Numbered from the stretch's first letter, positions 19,039 to 27,910 are shown. The stretch is 60,952 nucleotides of DNA from Candidatus Levybacteria bacterium RIFCSPLOWO2_12_FULL_41_12 (GCA_001784155.1 MFPL01000012.1:1-60952), one strand, 5' to 3'. Notes: generated from the sequence alone by a model not told the origin. A program made the numbers and translations.

Positions 19039-20456
19039 ATCCTCGGGAAAAGGGGAGGGGCGGATTTAATCTTCGCTTCGCTAAACTGTTTTTCAATTCG
19101 TTCGGTAGTCTCGGGCATAAATGGTCTAAGAATTCCTGAAATTTCTAATATCCCGTCCACGAGATGCGCGAGAACGCTTTTAATTTTGGGATCCCTTCTC
19201 TTAACTAACTCCCATGGTTTTTCAGAGTCTACAAACCTATCCAGTTCTCCAATCCTTCCCCAAACTATTGAAGCCGCATCTTCAAGCCGAAAATCATTAA
19301 TTGCAGAATCATACTCTTCTTTATTCTCAACATGCGAGTCAGAATCTGAATTTTGTGTAAAATCAGCTGACTCACACAGTTTTGCTACCCTTGATACCAA
19401 GTTTCCGAGCCCGTTTGCGAGTTCTGCATTGTAAGCTTCGGTTAACTTTTCGAATGAGAAATCCCCATCTTGTCCAAAAGGGAATCGAGATACCAAGAGA
19501 AAACGCGTAGCATCTACTCCAAATTTATCCACTAATTCTTTTGGTGAAATAGAATTTCCTGCAGATTTGGACATTTTCGCTCCGTTAATTGTAAAAAATC
19601 CTGTTGCAAAAACTGATTTTGGTAGTTCCAGATCAGCCGCTTTTAAAAGTGCAACCCAGATAACAGTATGGAACCAGAGAATGTCTTTTCCAATTAGGTG
19701 TACATCTGCTGGCCAAAAATCTTTCTTGTTTTCTAAAAATTGTGTTGCAGTATAGTAGTTAAATAATGCTTCTACCCAAACATAAATAGTTTGTTTCCCG
19801 TCCCAGGGAATAGGAATTCCCCAAGAAACTCCTTCCCTGGAAATTGCTATGTCTTTAAGTTCGTCTCTGAGTTTCCCAAGTATTTCGCTTTTCTTGCTTT
19901 TTGGAAGAATTTCGACTGTTCCTTTCTCAAACCATCCGATCAGGTCTTTTTTAAACTCAGACAGTTTAAAGAAATAGTTTTTTTCTTTCTGGTGAACGGG
20001 CGTTAAATTGGGGTGAAGCGGGCATTTTTCCTCAACCAAATCGCTTTCGGCCAGGAATTTTTCGCAACCTACGCAGTACAAACCTTCGTAAACCCCTTCA
20101 TAAATAAGCCCTTTGTTATAAATTTTTTGCAAAATTTCCGAAACCTTCTTTTCGTGTCGTGGATCGGTTGTTCTGAAAAAGTGAGAGTAGTCTATGTTTA
20201 ATAATTTCCACGCTTCTTCAAACTTTGGGACAATATCATCTGCAAATTCTTTTGGGTTTTTGCCTGCATCTTTTGCAGCCTCCGCAATTTTTGCTCCGTG
20301 CTCATCCGTCCCTGTTAAAAAAAAGACGTTTTCCTCTCCCAGCTTTTCTTTATAGTACCTAGCGAGTATGTCCGCAGCCACTGTTACGTAGGCGTGCCCT
20401 ATGTGTGGGACGTCGTTAATGTAAAAAATTGGTGTAGTTAGGTAGAACTTGTTCAT
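19035..20456 (-). CDS. metG: Methionyl-tRNA synthetase
   Basis: This protein of 473 aa from ATG 20456 is a class I synthetase with HIGH (about 18-21), KMSKS (about 297-301), the CVGCEKFL zinc-binding insert and GTDEHG. It charges tRNA-Met, including the initiator. It lacks the C-terminal tRNA-binding (Trbp111-like) domain, which is common in compact genomes. A TTG at 20474 would extend it by six residues, but the ATG fits the family start (MNKFYLTTPIFYIND). The 5' leader contains direct repeats (20457-20506). Confidence 0.95.
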   Translation of the reverse strand: MNKFYLTTPIFYINDVPHIGHAYVTVAADILARYYKEKLGEENVFFLTGTDEHGAKIAEAAKDAGKNPKEFADDIVPKFEEAWKLLNIDYSHFFRTTDPRHEKKVSEILQKIYNKGLIYEGVYEGLYCVGCEKFLAESDLVEEKCPLHPNLTPVHQKEKNYFFKLSEFKKDLIGWFEKGTVEILPKSKKSEILGKLRDELKDIAISREGVSWGIPIPWDGKQTIYVWVEALFNYYTATQFLENKKDFWPADVHLIGKDILWFHTVIWVALLKAADLELPKSVFATGFFTINGAKMSKSAGNSISPKELVDKFGVDATRFLLVSRFPFGQDGDFSFEKLTEAYNAELANGLGNLVSRVAKLCESADFTQNSDSDSHVENKEEYDSAINDFRLEDAASIVWGRIGELDRFVDSEKPWELVKRRDPKIKSVLAHLVDGILEISGILRPFMPETTERIEKQFSEAKIKSAPPLFPRI

Positions 20457-20506
20457 AATTTTAGCAATTAGCATTTAGCCACTAGCAACTAGCTCGAATT
20501 TTAGCA
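20457..20506 (-). repeat. Short direct repeats and -10 in the metG leader
   Basis: The 10-mer AATTTTAGCA occurs at 20457-20466 and 20497-20506, with TTAGCA/TAGC-type variants between. Read on the minus strand each copy gives TGCTAAAAT, an extended -10. The distal copy, with TTAGAC 18 bases upstream, is the better metG promoter and leaves a leader of about 35 bases. Confidence 0.5.
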
Positions 20507-20535
20507 GACTTGACGATGACAGTCTAATAAGGCGA

Positions 20536-20549
20536 GTATACTAGTATAC
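20536..20549. repeat. Perfect 14-bp palindrome upstream of metG
   Basis: GTATACTAGTATAC is a perfect palindrome lying between the metG leader and the 3' end of the next gene (20572). It could be an operator. Its binding protein is unknown, and it has no T-tract, so it is not an intrinsic terminator. Confidence 0.5.
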
Positions 20550-20571
20550 CTGTCCAGGGGTTAAGTCTGAT

Positions 20572-20928
20572 CTATTTTTTCTTAATAACAAATAATTCTA
20601 CTGTTACGAAAAGAGCGAGGAAGAGAGCTCCAAATAACCAGTGGGTAAGTCCAACTAAGCGTAAAATTAGATAGAAAAGAATTAAGAGTGAAATAACTAT
20701 TCCTTGAGTTTTTTGAATGAAAATAAAAGTCAGAACTGAAAAAATAAATCCTATTAAGGAAGTTAAGAAAATCGGTAAAACCGGAACTCCACTGTTTAAA
20801 ACTGTAAACTTATATTCCGGCGAAAATGAAAAAAATATGTAGGCTGTTGAAATTGCAAGTAAAATCGCAAGCAAAAGATAAACAAAATTATGCCTTTTTC
20901 TGGCAATTGGCTTGATTCTTATCCTCAT
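20572..20928 (-). CDS. Polytopic membrane protein of unknown function, divergent from hrcA
   Basis: The protein is 118 aa from ATG 20928 (MRIRIKPIARKRHN), with a basic N-terminus and four membrane helices. Starts further upstream would run through the hrcA promoter and are rejected. An extended -10 (TGC-TATACT, 20945-20950) lies 16 bases before this ATG. Its promoter shares the short region with the hrcA promoter and CIRCE, so HrcA might affect it too. I recognise no domain. Confidence 0.65.
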   Translation of the reverse strand: MRIRIKPIARKRHNFVYLLLAILLAISTAYIFFSFSPEYKFTVLNSGVPVLPIFLTSLIGFIFSVLTFIFIQKTQGIVISLLILFYLILRLVGLTHWLFGALFLALFVTVELFVIKKK

Positions 20929-20964
20929 TTTGTCCACTAAACCCAGTATAGCATTTGTGACCTC

Positions 20965-20993
20965 TTGACAGGAATTAGCAATCATGGTATATT
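20965..20993 (+). promoter_or_regulatory. hrcA-grpE-dnaK promoter
   Basis: TTGACA (20965-20970), 17 bases, TATATT (20988-20993). The ATG of hrcA is at 21004, ten bases after the -10, so the mRNA should begin about 3-5 bases before the start codon. The CIRCE operator overlaps the spacer, the -10 and the start site. Confidence 0.85.
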
Positions 20994-21001
20994 ACTGCTA
21001 A
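20975..21001 (+). promoter_or_regulatory. CIRCE operator (HrcA binding site) of hrcA operon
   Basis: TTAGCAATC (20975-20983), a 9-base spacer, TACTGCTAA (20993-21001). This matches the CIRCE consensus in 8 of 9 and 7 of 9 positions with the exact spacing. It sits inside the promoter, which implies autorepression by HrcA. Confidence 0.88.
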
Positions 21002-21003
21002 TT

Positions 21004-21738
21004 ATGCATGACCTGACACAAAGGCAGATAGAAATCCTCAAGAGTTTAATCGAGGAATATATTGAAACAGCAGAAGCCGTAGGTTCTGAGACTCTTGAAA
21101 AGAAGCACTCTTTGAGTGCAAGTCCTGCGACCATTCGAAATGAAATGGTACGCCTTACAGAATTTGGATATCTAAAAAAACCTCATACTTCATCAGGCCG
21201 AATTCCTACCCCTCAAGCAATGAAGTTTTATGTAAAACAGCTCATGAAGGAAAAGGAACTTTCTGTGGCAGAGGAAGTAGCTGTAAAAGAGAAAGTTTGG
21301 GACTTTCGAGATGAGCACGAGAAATTTCTCCATGAGCTTACAAGGTCTTTAGCAGAAAAGACTAAGGCTTTGGCAGTTTCTGCAACAGATGACGGAGGGT
21401 GTTTCTTCTCGGGTTATGCGAATATTTTGGATATGCCGGAATTTTTCGATATTGATCTAACAAAGGCTTTGCTCTCCGCGTTAGATGATGAAGAAGCCTA
21501 CCTCCAGCCATTATTCCAGGGAATAATTGGAGAAGAGGATGTTTATGTTCTAGTCGGTGACGATCTAGGCCCAGGGTTGCAGGGCCCGTATAGTCTAGTT
21601 TTTGCTAAATATACTACTTCAATGAATCAAAAAGGAGAGATAGGTGTTATAGGACCGGCAAGACTTGATTACACATCGATTGTACCGACAGTTAAATACT
21701 TCGGACGTTTAATAGAAGAAGTGGCTAGGGGATGGTAG
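21004..21738 (+). CDS. hrcA: Heat-inducible transcription repressor HrcA
   Basis: The protein is 244 aa from ATG 21004. It has an N-terminal winged helix (LTQRQIEILKSLIEEYIETAE, then LSASPATIRNEM, about 4-60), the family's PHTSSGRIPT stretch, and the C-terminal GAF-like effector domain (GPARLDYTSIVPTVKY near the end). HrcA binds CIRCE and depends on GroEL for activity, giving feedback control of chaperones. It is shorter than the usual 340 aa, with a reduced central region. It heads the grpE-dnaK operon, and grpE starts two bases after its stop. Confidence 0.93.
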   Translation: MHDLTQRQIEILKSLIEEYIETAEAVGSETLEKKHSLSASPATIRNEMVRLTEFGYLKKPHTSSGRIPTPQAMKFYVKQLMKEKELSVAEEVAVKEKVWDFRDEHEKFLHELTRSLAEKTKALAVSATDDGGCFFSGYANILDMPEFFDIDLTKALLSALDDEEAYLQPLFQGIIGEEDVYVLVGDDLGPGLQGPYSLVFAKYTTSMNQKGEIGVIGPARLDYTSIVPTVKYFGRLIEEVARGW

Positions 21739-21739
21739 A

Positions 21740-22291
21740 ATGAGTAAGAAGGATAATAACAGAAAAGAAAAAACCCTAGACATAGAGAACCTTGAAAATC
21801 AATTAAAAAGAGCAGTAGCAGACTATCAGAATCTTGAAAAAAGAATGGATTCTGAAAAAAGAGAATGGATAAGATCGGGAAATAAAGGCTTGATATTAAA
21901 GTTCTTACCGGTCTTAGATATTCTATTTCTTGCACAGGGACACATTAAGGATGAAGGACTTTCTCTTTCGATCGAGAAATTTTTAGAAATTTTGAAAGAA
22001 GAAGGAGTAGAGAAGATCGAAACAGAAGGGCAAGACTTCGATCCGAATAAAATGGAATGTGTTTCAGTGCAAGAAGGAGCGGAAAATAAAGTGCTCTCAG
22101 AACTGCGGCCGGGATTTGTCCTAAGCGGACAGACTCTTAGGCCATCACAAGTAATAGTAGGTTTAGGAAGTTCACATAAAGATACGAATCCAATAACAAA
22201 TGAGCCGGGTTCAAAAGAAGTTTTTAATCAAGATGACCCGAATAATAAGTGGGAAGACATGCTAAAAGAAGATAATGATTCTCAGAATTAA
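21740..22291 (+). CDS. grpE: Nucleotide exchange factor GrpE
   Basis: This 183-aa protein has the GrpE long N-terminal helix (ENQLKRAVADYQNLEKRMD, about 20-38) and the C-terminal beta domain ending LSGQTLRPSQVIVG, which opens the DnaK nucleotide cleft. GrpE drives ADP release from DnaK. After the conserved end at about residue 136 there is an extra hydrophilic tail of some 45 residues. The start follows the hrcA stop by one base, so the two genes are coupled. Confidence 0.93.
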   Translation: MSKKDNNRKEKTLDIENLENQLKRAVADYQNLEKRMDSEKREWIRSGNKGLILKFLPVLDILFLAQGHIKDEGLSLSIEKFLEILKEEGVEKIETEGQDFDPNKMECVSVQEGAENKVLSELRPGFVLSGQTLRPSQVIVGLGSSHKDTNPITNEPGSKEVFNQDDPNNKWEDMLKEDNDSQN

Positions 22292-22295
22292 ATTT

Positions 22296-22415
22296 ATGGA
22301 TGTATTACCAATATTACTGATAGCTACTTTAGGGTTTATTGCCTTTGTGCTAATGGCTATAGCACATGTATTGGGACAAATTAGGGATGAACTTTATCAT
22401 TTGAGAAATAAATAA
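22296..22415 (+). CDS. 39-aa single-pass membrane peptide in the dnaK operon
   Basis: An ATG at 22296, four bases after the grpE stop, opens a 39-codon frame with a hydrophobic helix (residues 4-26) and a charged tail (GQIRDELYHLRNK). It ends one base before the next gene's start. The tight spacing on both sides and the sensible topology argue that it is translated. It is unknown to me. A membrane tether or sensor for the chaperone system is speculation. Confidence 0.65.
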   Translation: MDVLPILLIATLGFIAFVLMAIAHVLGQIRDELYHLRNK

Positions 22416-22416
22416 T

Positions 22417-22761
22417 ATGGCAAAAATTGTTATTGATGATAATCAAAAAGGTAGGTTTATAGTAGAAGAAATTCCTGTCATTTCTACTATTCCTGATTTT
22501 AACAGGAAATTATTCAAGGTTTTTAATGAATCTACAAAGGAAAAATTTTATGAAGGAATTTCTATTAGTCGAACTAATTTTGCAGTTGAGAGAAATAGAG
22601 GAATTACAGAGGATGAAGTATGGAATCGCAATATAAACGATATAATAGTTAAGCAATTAATACTCAATGGAGTTAAAAATAGAGAGATCTTACTCGGAGA
22701 TAAATATGAAACAAAAGAACTTAATCCAGAAGACGGTAGTATAAGAGAGCAGAATAATTAA
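22417..22761 (+). CDS. Hypothetical protein between grpE and dnaK
   Basis: This 114-aa soluble protein starts [20 protein letters not shown] and ends one base before the dnaK ATG. It has alternating beta-type and helical stretches and no cysteines. I recognise no family. Its N-terminus (MAKIVIDD) superficially resembles DnaK's MAKIIGID, but the rest does not, so it is not a DnaK fragment. Co-transcription with hrcA, grpE and dnaK suggests a role in, or regulation with, heat shock. Confidence 0.7.
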   Translation: MAKIVIDDNQKGRFIVEEIPVISTIPDFNRKLFKVFNESTKEKFYEGISISRTNFAVERNRGITEDEVWNRNINDIIVKQLILNGVKNREILLGDKYETKELNPEDGSIREQNN

Positions 22762-22762
22762 T

Positions 22763-24688
22763 ATGGCTAAAATTATAGGAATTGATTTAGGTACAACAAA
22801 TTCGGCAGTTGCGGTAATGGAGGGAGGATCTCCTAAGATTATCCATAGCGCTGAAGGAAGAAATGTAATACCGTCGGTGGTCGATCCGATTAGTCATGTT
22901 GTTGGAGACGTTGCTAAAAGACAGCTTATTTTAAAGCCAAAAACAACAATTTTTTCGATAAAAAGACTAATGGGAAGAAAATACACAGATGAAAGCGTGC
23001 AGTATGACCTTAAGTGGCTTCCTTATTCTATTAAATCCGGTAGAGACGGTATGGCTGATGTTGAAGTTGACGGAAAAACATTAACTCCGCAGGAAGTAAG
23101 CGCCATGATACTTCAAAAAATAAAAGCAGATGCCGAAGCCTACTTGGGCTCAAAAGTTACACAAGCTGTTATTACTGTCCCTGCATATTTTGACGATTCG
23201 CAGCGTCAAGCTACGAAACAAGCTGGAGAAATTGCAGGACTTGAGGTTTTAAGAATTATTAATGAACCTACGGCTGCAGCACTTGCGTACGGGCTTGACA
23301 AGAAAAATGCACACACTATCGCAGTTTATGACTTGGGGGGCGGAACATTTGATATTTCAATACTCGAGCTTGGAGAAGGAGTTTACGAAGTAAAATCAAC
23401 AAACGGAGATACGCATTTAGGCGGAGATGATTTTGATAAAGCAATAATTGATTATTTAGCAGAAGAATTTAAAAAACAAAATGGAGTTGATTTAACAAAA
23501 GACCCCCAGGCTTTGCAGCGACTTCGAGAAGCAGCTGAAAAAGCAAAAATTGAGCTTTCAAGCTCCACTGAGGCGCAGATTAACCAACCCTTTATTACGC
23601 AAGGCAAAGATGGACCTTTGCATTTAACAGTTACATTAACAAGGGCAAAACTTGAGCAAATTGTTGATCCATTAATTCAAAAAACCCTTAAACCTGTCGA
23701 GCTTGCTTTAAAAGATGCAAAAATGAAAGTCTCTGACATTGATGAAGTTGTTTTAGTTGGGGGAATGACCAGAATGCCAAAGGTTATAGAAGCTGTAACT
23801 AAATTTTTTGGTAAAGAAGCAAATAAATCAGTAAATCCCGATGAAGTAGTTGCGATTGGAGCAGCTGTTCAGGGAGGAGTCTTAGGAGGAGAAGTAAAAG
23901 ATGTCCTCCTTCTTGATGTCACTCCATTGACCTTAGGAATTGAAACTCTCGGCGGAGTTTCAACGCCTTTAATTGAAAAAAACACAACTATTCCTACATC
24001 AAAATCCCAGGTCTTCTCAACAGCCGCCGATAACCAGACACAAGTAGAAATTAATGTCCTGCAGGGAGAACGTCCTATGGCTCAAGACAATAAGTCGCTG
24101 GGTAGGTTTATTCTGGACGGAATTCCGACTGCTCCTCGAGGCGTGCCTCAGGTAGAAGTGGCATTTGATATAGATGCCAACGGAATTCTAAATGTGAAGG
24201 CTACAGATAAGGCCACAGGAAAAGAGCAAAGCATAAAGATTACTGGTTCTACAGGACTTTCTAAAGAAGAAGTTGAGAAGATGACGAAGGAAGCAGAGAC
24301 CCACGCAGAGGAAGATAGGGTAAAGAAAGAATCAGTAGAAGCGAAAAATCAGGCAGATGCGATGGTTTTCACGGCCGAGAAAACATTAAAAGATAACGAG
24401 GGCAAAATCGCTGATGACCTAAAAAAGGAAATAGAAGAAAAAACAAAGGCGCTGAGAGAAATACTTTCCACGGGTACAAAAGAAGACTTAGAGATCAAAA
24501 CAAAAGACTTGTCAGACACATTGACAAAAGTTGGTCAGGCAATGTATCAAGCGAAGGGTTCAGAATCTGGTTCGGCCGCCTCCGCTGACAGCTCTGGCGA
24601 ACCAAAGGAAGAGCCAAAAGAAGACGGAGAAGCAAAAACGGAAGATAAAAAAGCTGATGAGCCTGTTGAGGGTGAAGTGGTAAATTAA
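22763..24688 (+). CDS. dnaK: Chaperone DnaK (Hsp70)
   Basis: This 641-aa Hsp70 has the actin-fold phosphate motifs [15 protein letters not shown] (4-18), [16 protein letters not shown] (about 192-207) and [12 protein letters not shown] (about 330-341), the substrate domain ([14 protein letters not shown]) and a helical lid. The tail is acidic with an [11 protein letters not shown] stretch, like the NusA tail in this window. DnaK binds exposed hydrophobic peptides with DnaJ and GrpE. It is the last gene of the CIRCE-controlled operon. Confidence 0.97.
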   Translation: MAKIIGIDLGTTNSAVAVMEGGSPKIIHSAEGRNVIPSVVDPISHVVGDVAKRQLILKPKTTIFSIKRLMGRKYTDESVQYDLKWLPYSIKSGRDGMADVEVDGKTLTPQEVSAMILQKIKADAEAYLGSKVTQAVITVPAYFDDSQRQATKQAGEIAGLEVLRIINEPTAAALAYGLDKKNAHTIAVYDLGGGTFDISILELGEGVYEVKSTNGDTHLGGDDFDKAIIDYLAEEFKKQNGVDLTKDPQALQRLREAAEKAKIELSSSTEAQINQPFITQGKDGPLHLTVTLTRAKLEQIVDPLIQKTLKPVELALKDAKMKVSDIDEVVLVGGMTRMPKVIEAVTKFFGKEANKSVNPDEVVAIGAAVQGGVLGGEVKDVLLLDVTPLTLGIETLGGVSTPLIEKNTTIPTSKSQVFSTAADNQTQVEINVLQGERPMAQDNKSLGRFILDGIPTAPRGVPQVEVAFDIDANGILNVKATDKATGKEQSIKITGSTGLSKEEVEKMTKEAETHAEEDRVKKESVEAKNQADAMVFTAEKTLKDNEGKIADDLKKEIEEKTKALREILSTGTKEDLEIKTKDLSDTLTKVGQAMYQAKGSESGSAASADSSGEPKEEPKEDGEAKTEDKKADEPVEGEVVN

Positions 24689-24703
24689 TGAAGCGCTGAG
24701 GTC

Positions 24704-24796
24704 GGAATAAAAATTTTCTTGTTGCGCGCGCGGAAAAAGGTTAGTTTTAAACCCAGCTCCTGCCCCGCAAATTCTCACAACGAAAATTTTCATTCC
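24704..24796. repeat. Long imperfect inverted repeat between dnaK and glmS
   Basis: Left arm 24704-24724 (GGAATAAAAATTTTCTTGTTG) and right arm 24778-24796 are complementary apart from a two-base bulge and one mismatch. The 53-base loop is GC-rich. An alternative pairing exists between the loop's TTGCGCGCGCGG and CCCCGCGCAA just after the right arm. It may terminate dnaK transcription, or form part of the glmS leader. It does not match the glmS ribozyme core as far as I can see. Confidence 0.5.
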
Positions 24797-24821
24797 TCCC
24801 CGCGCAATTTTTGTTTTTAAT

Positions 24822-26585
24822 ATGTGCGGAATTTTTGGCTACGTAGGAAAAGATAATAATGTCGGTAATTTAATTCTGGAAGGATTAAAAACTCTTGAGT
24901 ATCGTGGATATGATTCGTGGGGAATAGCCGTAAAAAATGGTAAAACGATAGAGATCGAGAAAAAAGTTGGCAAGATCGGCGATCCAAAACTAAGGTTTCC
25001 CAAAAGCAGTATTGGCATAGGTCATACCAGATGGGCAACACATGGCGGAGTTACTGTCGAAAATGCTCATCCGCACCTTGACTGCAGTAGGAAAATTGCA
25101 GTCCTCCATAACGGAATAATCGAAAACTTCGAAGAGCTAAAAAAAGAATTATTGGAACAAGGCCACAAGTTTGTTTCGGAGACTGATACAGAAGTTATGC
25201 CCCATCTTATAGAAGAAGGTTTAAAGAAAGAAGGATTCGCGTCCTCGGTAAGAGATGCTTTCAATAGGCTTAAAGGGCTTAATGCGATCGTCGCACTTAA
25301 CGCTGATTCCTCAGAAATTATAGCAGCCAAAACTGGATCGCCTTTAGTGATAGGCGTGTCAGACGACGGATATTATATATCTTCAGATTCGCTGGGGCTT
25401 GTTCCCCATACAAGAAATCTTCTTTTTTTGGAAGACAATGAAATGGTAATTCTTGGAAAGACTCTAAAGCTTATCTCCCTGCCACGAGGAGAAGAAAAAA
25501 CTCCCGATATCCAGACGGTGGATTGGAAATTTGAGAAGGTAGATAAAGGTAAATACAAACACTTTTTATTGAAAGAGATAAACGAGCAACCACAAGTTGT
25601 AGAAAATATTGCACTTAACTACGAAACTGAAGTAAAAAACTTAGCAGATCTAATCGATGAAGCATTTGGCACATTTCTTTTGGGGTGCGGCACTGCTTCA
25701 TACTCAGGGCTAGCGGGAACGTATCTCTTCTCGAAAATTGCAAAAAAACATGTTAACTTTTCCATTGGTTCTGAGTTTAATTACCTTGAAGATTATCTAA
25801 CGCCAAAAAGTTTAGTTATCCCCATTTCGCAAAGTGGAGAAACAATTGACGTTGTTGAACCTGTTGCCCGGGCAAAACAAAAGGGGTCAAGAATAGCCGC
25901 GATTACGAATGTTTTAGGCTCCACGCTTTATAGACAGTCAGATTTTAAAATTTTACTTGGGGCCGGGCCTGAAAAGGCAGTTGTAGGTACAAAAAGCTTT
26001 ACAGCAATGGTAGCCGTGCTTTTATTCACAGCTTATACGCTTGCCAAGCGACAAGCCGAAGGGAAAAAAATGCTTTCTCTAGCAGCAGAAAATGTTTCTG
26101 AAATCCTAAAAAACCATGTTGGAGAGAATATTCAAAAATTAGCGGCCACACTTAAGAATAGGGAGCATATTTATGTCATTGGGAGAGGTATATCCTATGC
26201 GACTGCCCTAGAGGCTACGCTCAAAATTAAGGAAACAGCGTGTCTGCATGCAGAAGGATTCGCAGGTGGAGAGCTCAAGCATGGAGTAATTGCGCTTATT
26301 GAGAAAGGGACACCGTGTATAGTTATTGCCCCCAATGATGAGACGTATGACGATATTATTTCTAACGCCCAAGAAGTTAAAGCAAGAGGAGGAATCATAA
26401 TTGGGATAGGTCCTCGTCCAAATAAGGTTTTTGACCATTTCCTCCAAACAGCTGATGTAGCGGAAGCAACAATTATCCCCCAAGTAGTTGTCGCCCAACT
26501 GCTCGCATATTACTTAGCGCTTGCCCGAGGAATAGAAGACCCGGATAAGCCGAGAAATTTAGCAAAAAGTGTCACCGTTAAATGA
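24822..26585 (+). CDS. glmS: Glucosamine-fructose-6-phosphate aminotransferase
   Basis: This 587-aa enzyme has the N-terminal glutaminase with nucleophile Cys2 (MCGIFGYVG) and the motif LEYRGYDSWGIA, then two SIS sugar-isomerase domains (LLGCGTASYSG, PISQSGETIDVVE) and the C-terminal KPRNLAKSVTVK signature with its catalytic lysine. It makes glucosamine-6-phosphate from fructose-6-phosphate and glutamine, the entry step to UDP-GlcNAc for peptidoglycan. Length is normal (about 600 aa). Confidence 0.96.
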   Translation: MCGIFGYVGKDNNVGNLILEGLKTLEYRGYDSWGIAVKNGKTIEIEKKVGKIGDPKLRFPKSSIGIGHTRWATHGGVTVENAHPHLDCSRKIAVLHNGIIENFEELKKELLEQGHKFVSETDTEVMPHLIEEGLKKEGFASSVRDAFNRLKGLNAIVALNADSSEIIAAKTGSPLVIGVSDDGYYISSDSLGLVPHTRNLLFLEDNEMVILGKTLKLISLPRGEEKTPDIQTVDWKFEKVDKGKYKHFLLKEINEQPQVVENIALNYETEVKNLADLIDEAFGTFLLGCGTASYSGLAGTYLFSKIAKKHVNFSIGSEFNYLEDYLTPKSLVIPISQSGETIDVVEPVARAKQKGSRIAAITNVLGSTLYRQSDFKILLGAGPEKAVVGTKSFTAMVAVLLFTAYTLAKRQAEGKKMLSLAAENVSEILKNHVGENIQKLAATLKNREHIYVIGRGISYATALEATLKIKETACLHAEGFAGGELKHGVIALIEKGTPCIVIAPNDETYDDIISNAQEVKARGGIIIGIGPRPNKVFDHFLQTADVAEATIIPQVVVAQLLAYYLALARGIEDPDKPRNLAKSVTVK

Positions 26586-26652
26586 CTATTGATGATTGAT
26601 TATTGAATATTAAATTGTCAATTGTCACTAGTAAATATAAAATATTATTGTT

Positions 26653-27549
26653 ATGGCAGAAAGCATTGATTTTTACGGAGCTTTAGGAGTCTCAAAGACT
26701 GCAAGCGCAACTGATATTAAAAAGGCTTACAGAAAGCTTGCCTTAGAGCATCACCCGGATAGGAATAAGGGAAATAAAGAATCTGAAACAAAGTTTAAAG
26801 AAGTGACCAAGGCTTATGAAGTTTTATCTGATCCTCAGAAAAGACAAACCTATGATCAGTTTGGGGCAGCAGCTTTTGAACAGGGTGCAGGGCAGGGACC
26901 CTTCGGCGGTAATCCGTTTGCTGGGGGATTTGGTCAACAGGGTCAAGGACCGTTTACATACACTTATACAACAGGAGGAAACGAGGGGGGGTTTGATTTC
27001 GGAGGATTTTCAGACCCTTTTGAAATATTTGAACAGTTTTTTGGCGGAACGTCACCTTTCGGCAGGCAGCAAAGACGTCCTGTTTACTCCGTATCGGTCT
27101 CCTTTATGGAGGCTATTAATGGCGTAGCAAAAAGAGTAAGCATAGATGGAAAAACCCAGACTATAAAAATTCCCCCAGGAGTGGACAATGGATCAAGAAT
27201 TAGATTTCAGGAATACGATATCTTAGTTGAGGTCGCTCCGGACAGGAAATTTAAAAGAGAAGGTGCAGACATAATTTCTGATATTGAGCTTTCCTTTGCA
27301 AAAGCTTCCTTAGGGACTGAGGTAGAAGTTAACACAGTAGCAGGTCCTGTAAATTTAAGAATTCCGCAGGGAACTCAGCCGGGCACCGTAATAAGGCTTT
27401 CGGGAAAAGGAGTGCCTAGGGTAAGGGGTTCTGGGCGGGGAGACCACTATGTTCAAATTAAAATCACGGTACCCAAGAATCTTACAGCAAGACAAAAAGA
27501 ACTTCTGAAAGAGTTTGATCAGGAAAAAGGAAAACACGGCTGGTTCTAG
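26653..27549 (+). CDS. DnaJ-like (CbpA-type) co-chaperone without zinc finger
   Basis: This 298-aa protein has an N-terminal J domain with the HPD motif (HHPDRNKGN, about 36-44), a Gly/Phe-rich linker (about 78-140) and the C-terminal substrate domains ([50 protein letters not shown]). The four CxxCxGxG zinc motifs of DnaJ are absent, so it is of the type II or CbpA kind. It stimulates DnaK ATPase. It stands apart from dnaK behind glmS. The 67-base gap before it has ATTGTCA direct repeats and a TATAAA box (26636-26641). Confidence 0.9.
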   Translation: MAESIDFYGALGVSKTASATDIKKAYRKLALEHHPDRNKGNKESETKFKEVTKAYEVLSDPQKRQTYDQFGAAAFEQGAGQGPFGGNPFAGGFGQQGQGPFTYTYTTGGNEGGFDFGGFSDPFEIFEQFFGGTSPFGRQQRRPVYSVSVSFMEAINGVAKRVSIDGKTQTIKIPPGVDNGSRIRFQEYDILVEVAPDRKFKREGADIISDIELSFAKASLGTEVEVNTVAGPVNLRIPQGTQPGTVIRLSGKGVPRVRGSGRGDHYVQIKITVPKNLTARQKELLKEFDQEKGKHGWF

Positions 27550-27550
27550 A

Positions 27551-27579
27551 TTGTAATTTTGTCTTGAAGTTTCTATACT
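27551..27579 (+). promoter_or_regulatory. Promoter of the Clp-like ATPase operon
   Basis: TTGTAA (27551-27556), 17 bases, TATACT (27574-27579), 6 bases, GTG 27586. Confidence 0.65.
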
Positions 27580-27585
27580 TAGCTT

Positions 27586-27909
27586 GTGATCGCCCTGCCC
27601 GTTATTTTTTTCAAGTTCTGGTTTCTGGAGGCTCCGGAGTCTCTTATTTCTTTTTATGCCTCTCTAAATAAAGCCCTACTCGAGCTTTTTTCACTTCCCC
27701 TTCTTATCAAAACTTTCTTTAAACCATGGAAAAACGAATACAGAAAAGGATTGATTGGATTTTCCCGGGGCATGGGAATGTTTATAAAAAGCTTTGTTAT
27801 ACTCGCAGATTTGGCAATTTTTGTTTTTTTTATTCTTCTTGAAGCTATTGTTTTTTTCGCATTTATTCTATGGCCATTTGCAACGCTTGTTCTTTTGAAG
27901 CCAAACTAA
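27586..27909 (+). CDS. Membrane protein upstream of the Clp-like ATPase
   Basis: This 107-aa protein starts with GTG, 6 bases after a -10 box. It has two amphipathic or membrane-associated N-terminal stretches, a basic central segment (FKPWKNEYRKGL) and one or two C-terminal membrane helices (about 63-103). I do not recognise it. The next gene starts one base after its stop, so the two are co-translated. It may form a membrane platform with the ATPase. Confidence 0.7.
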   Translation: MIALPVIFFKFWFLEAPESLISFYASLNKALLELFSLPLLIKTFFKPWKNEYRKGLIGFSRGMGMFIKSFVILADLAIFVFFILLEAIVFFAFILWPFATLVLLKPN

Positions 27910-27910
27910 A

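Noticed and set aside
20965-21003. Upstream TTG start of hrcA (13 extra codons)
   Set aside because: The TTG is the first part of the TTGACA -35 box, and the interval contains the -10 and CIRCE. The HrcA family starts at MHDLTQRQ.
24704-24821. glmS ribozyme
   Set aside because: The intergenic region is only 133 bases and I cannot find the conserved core or cleavage site pattern. A plain inverted repeat explains it better.
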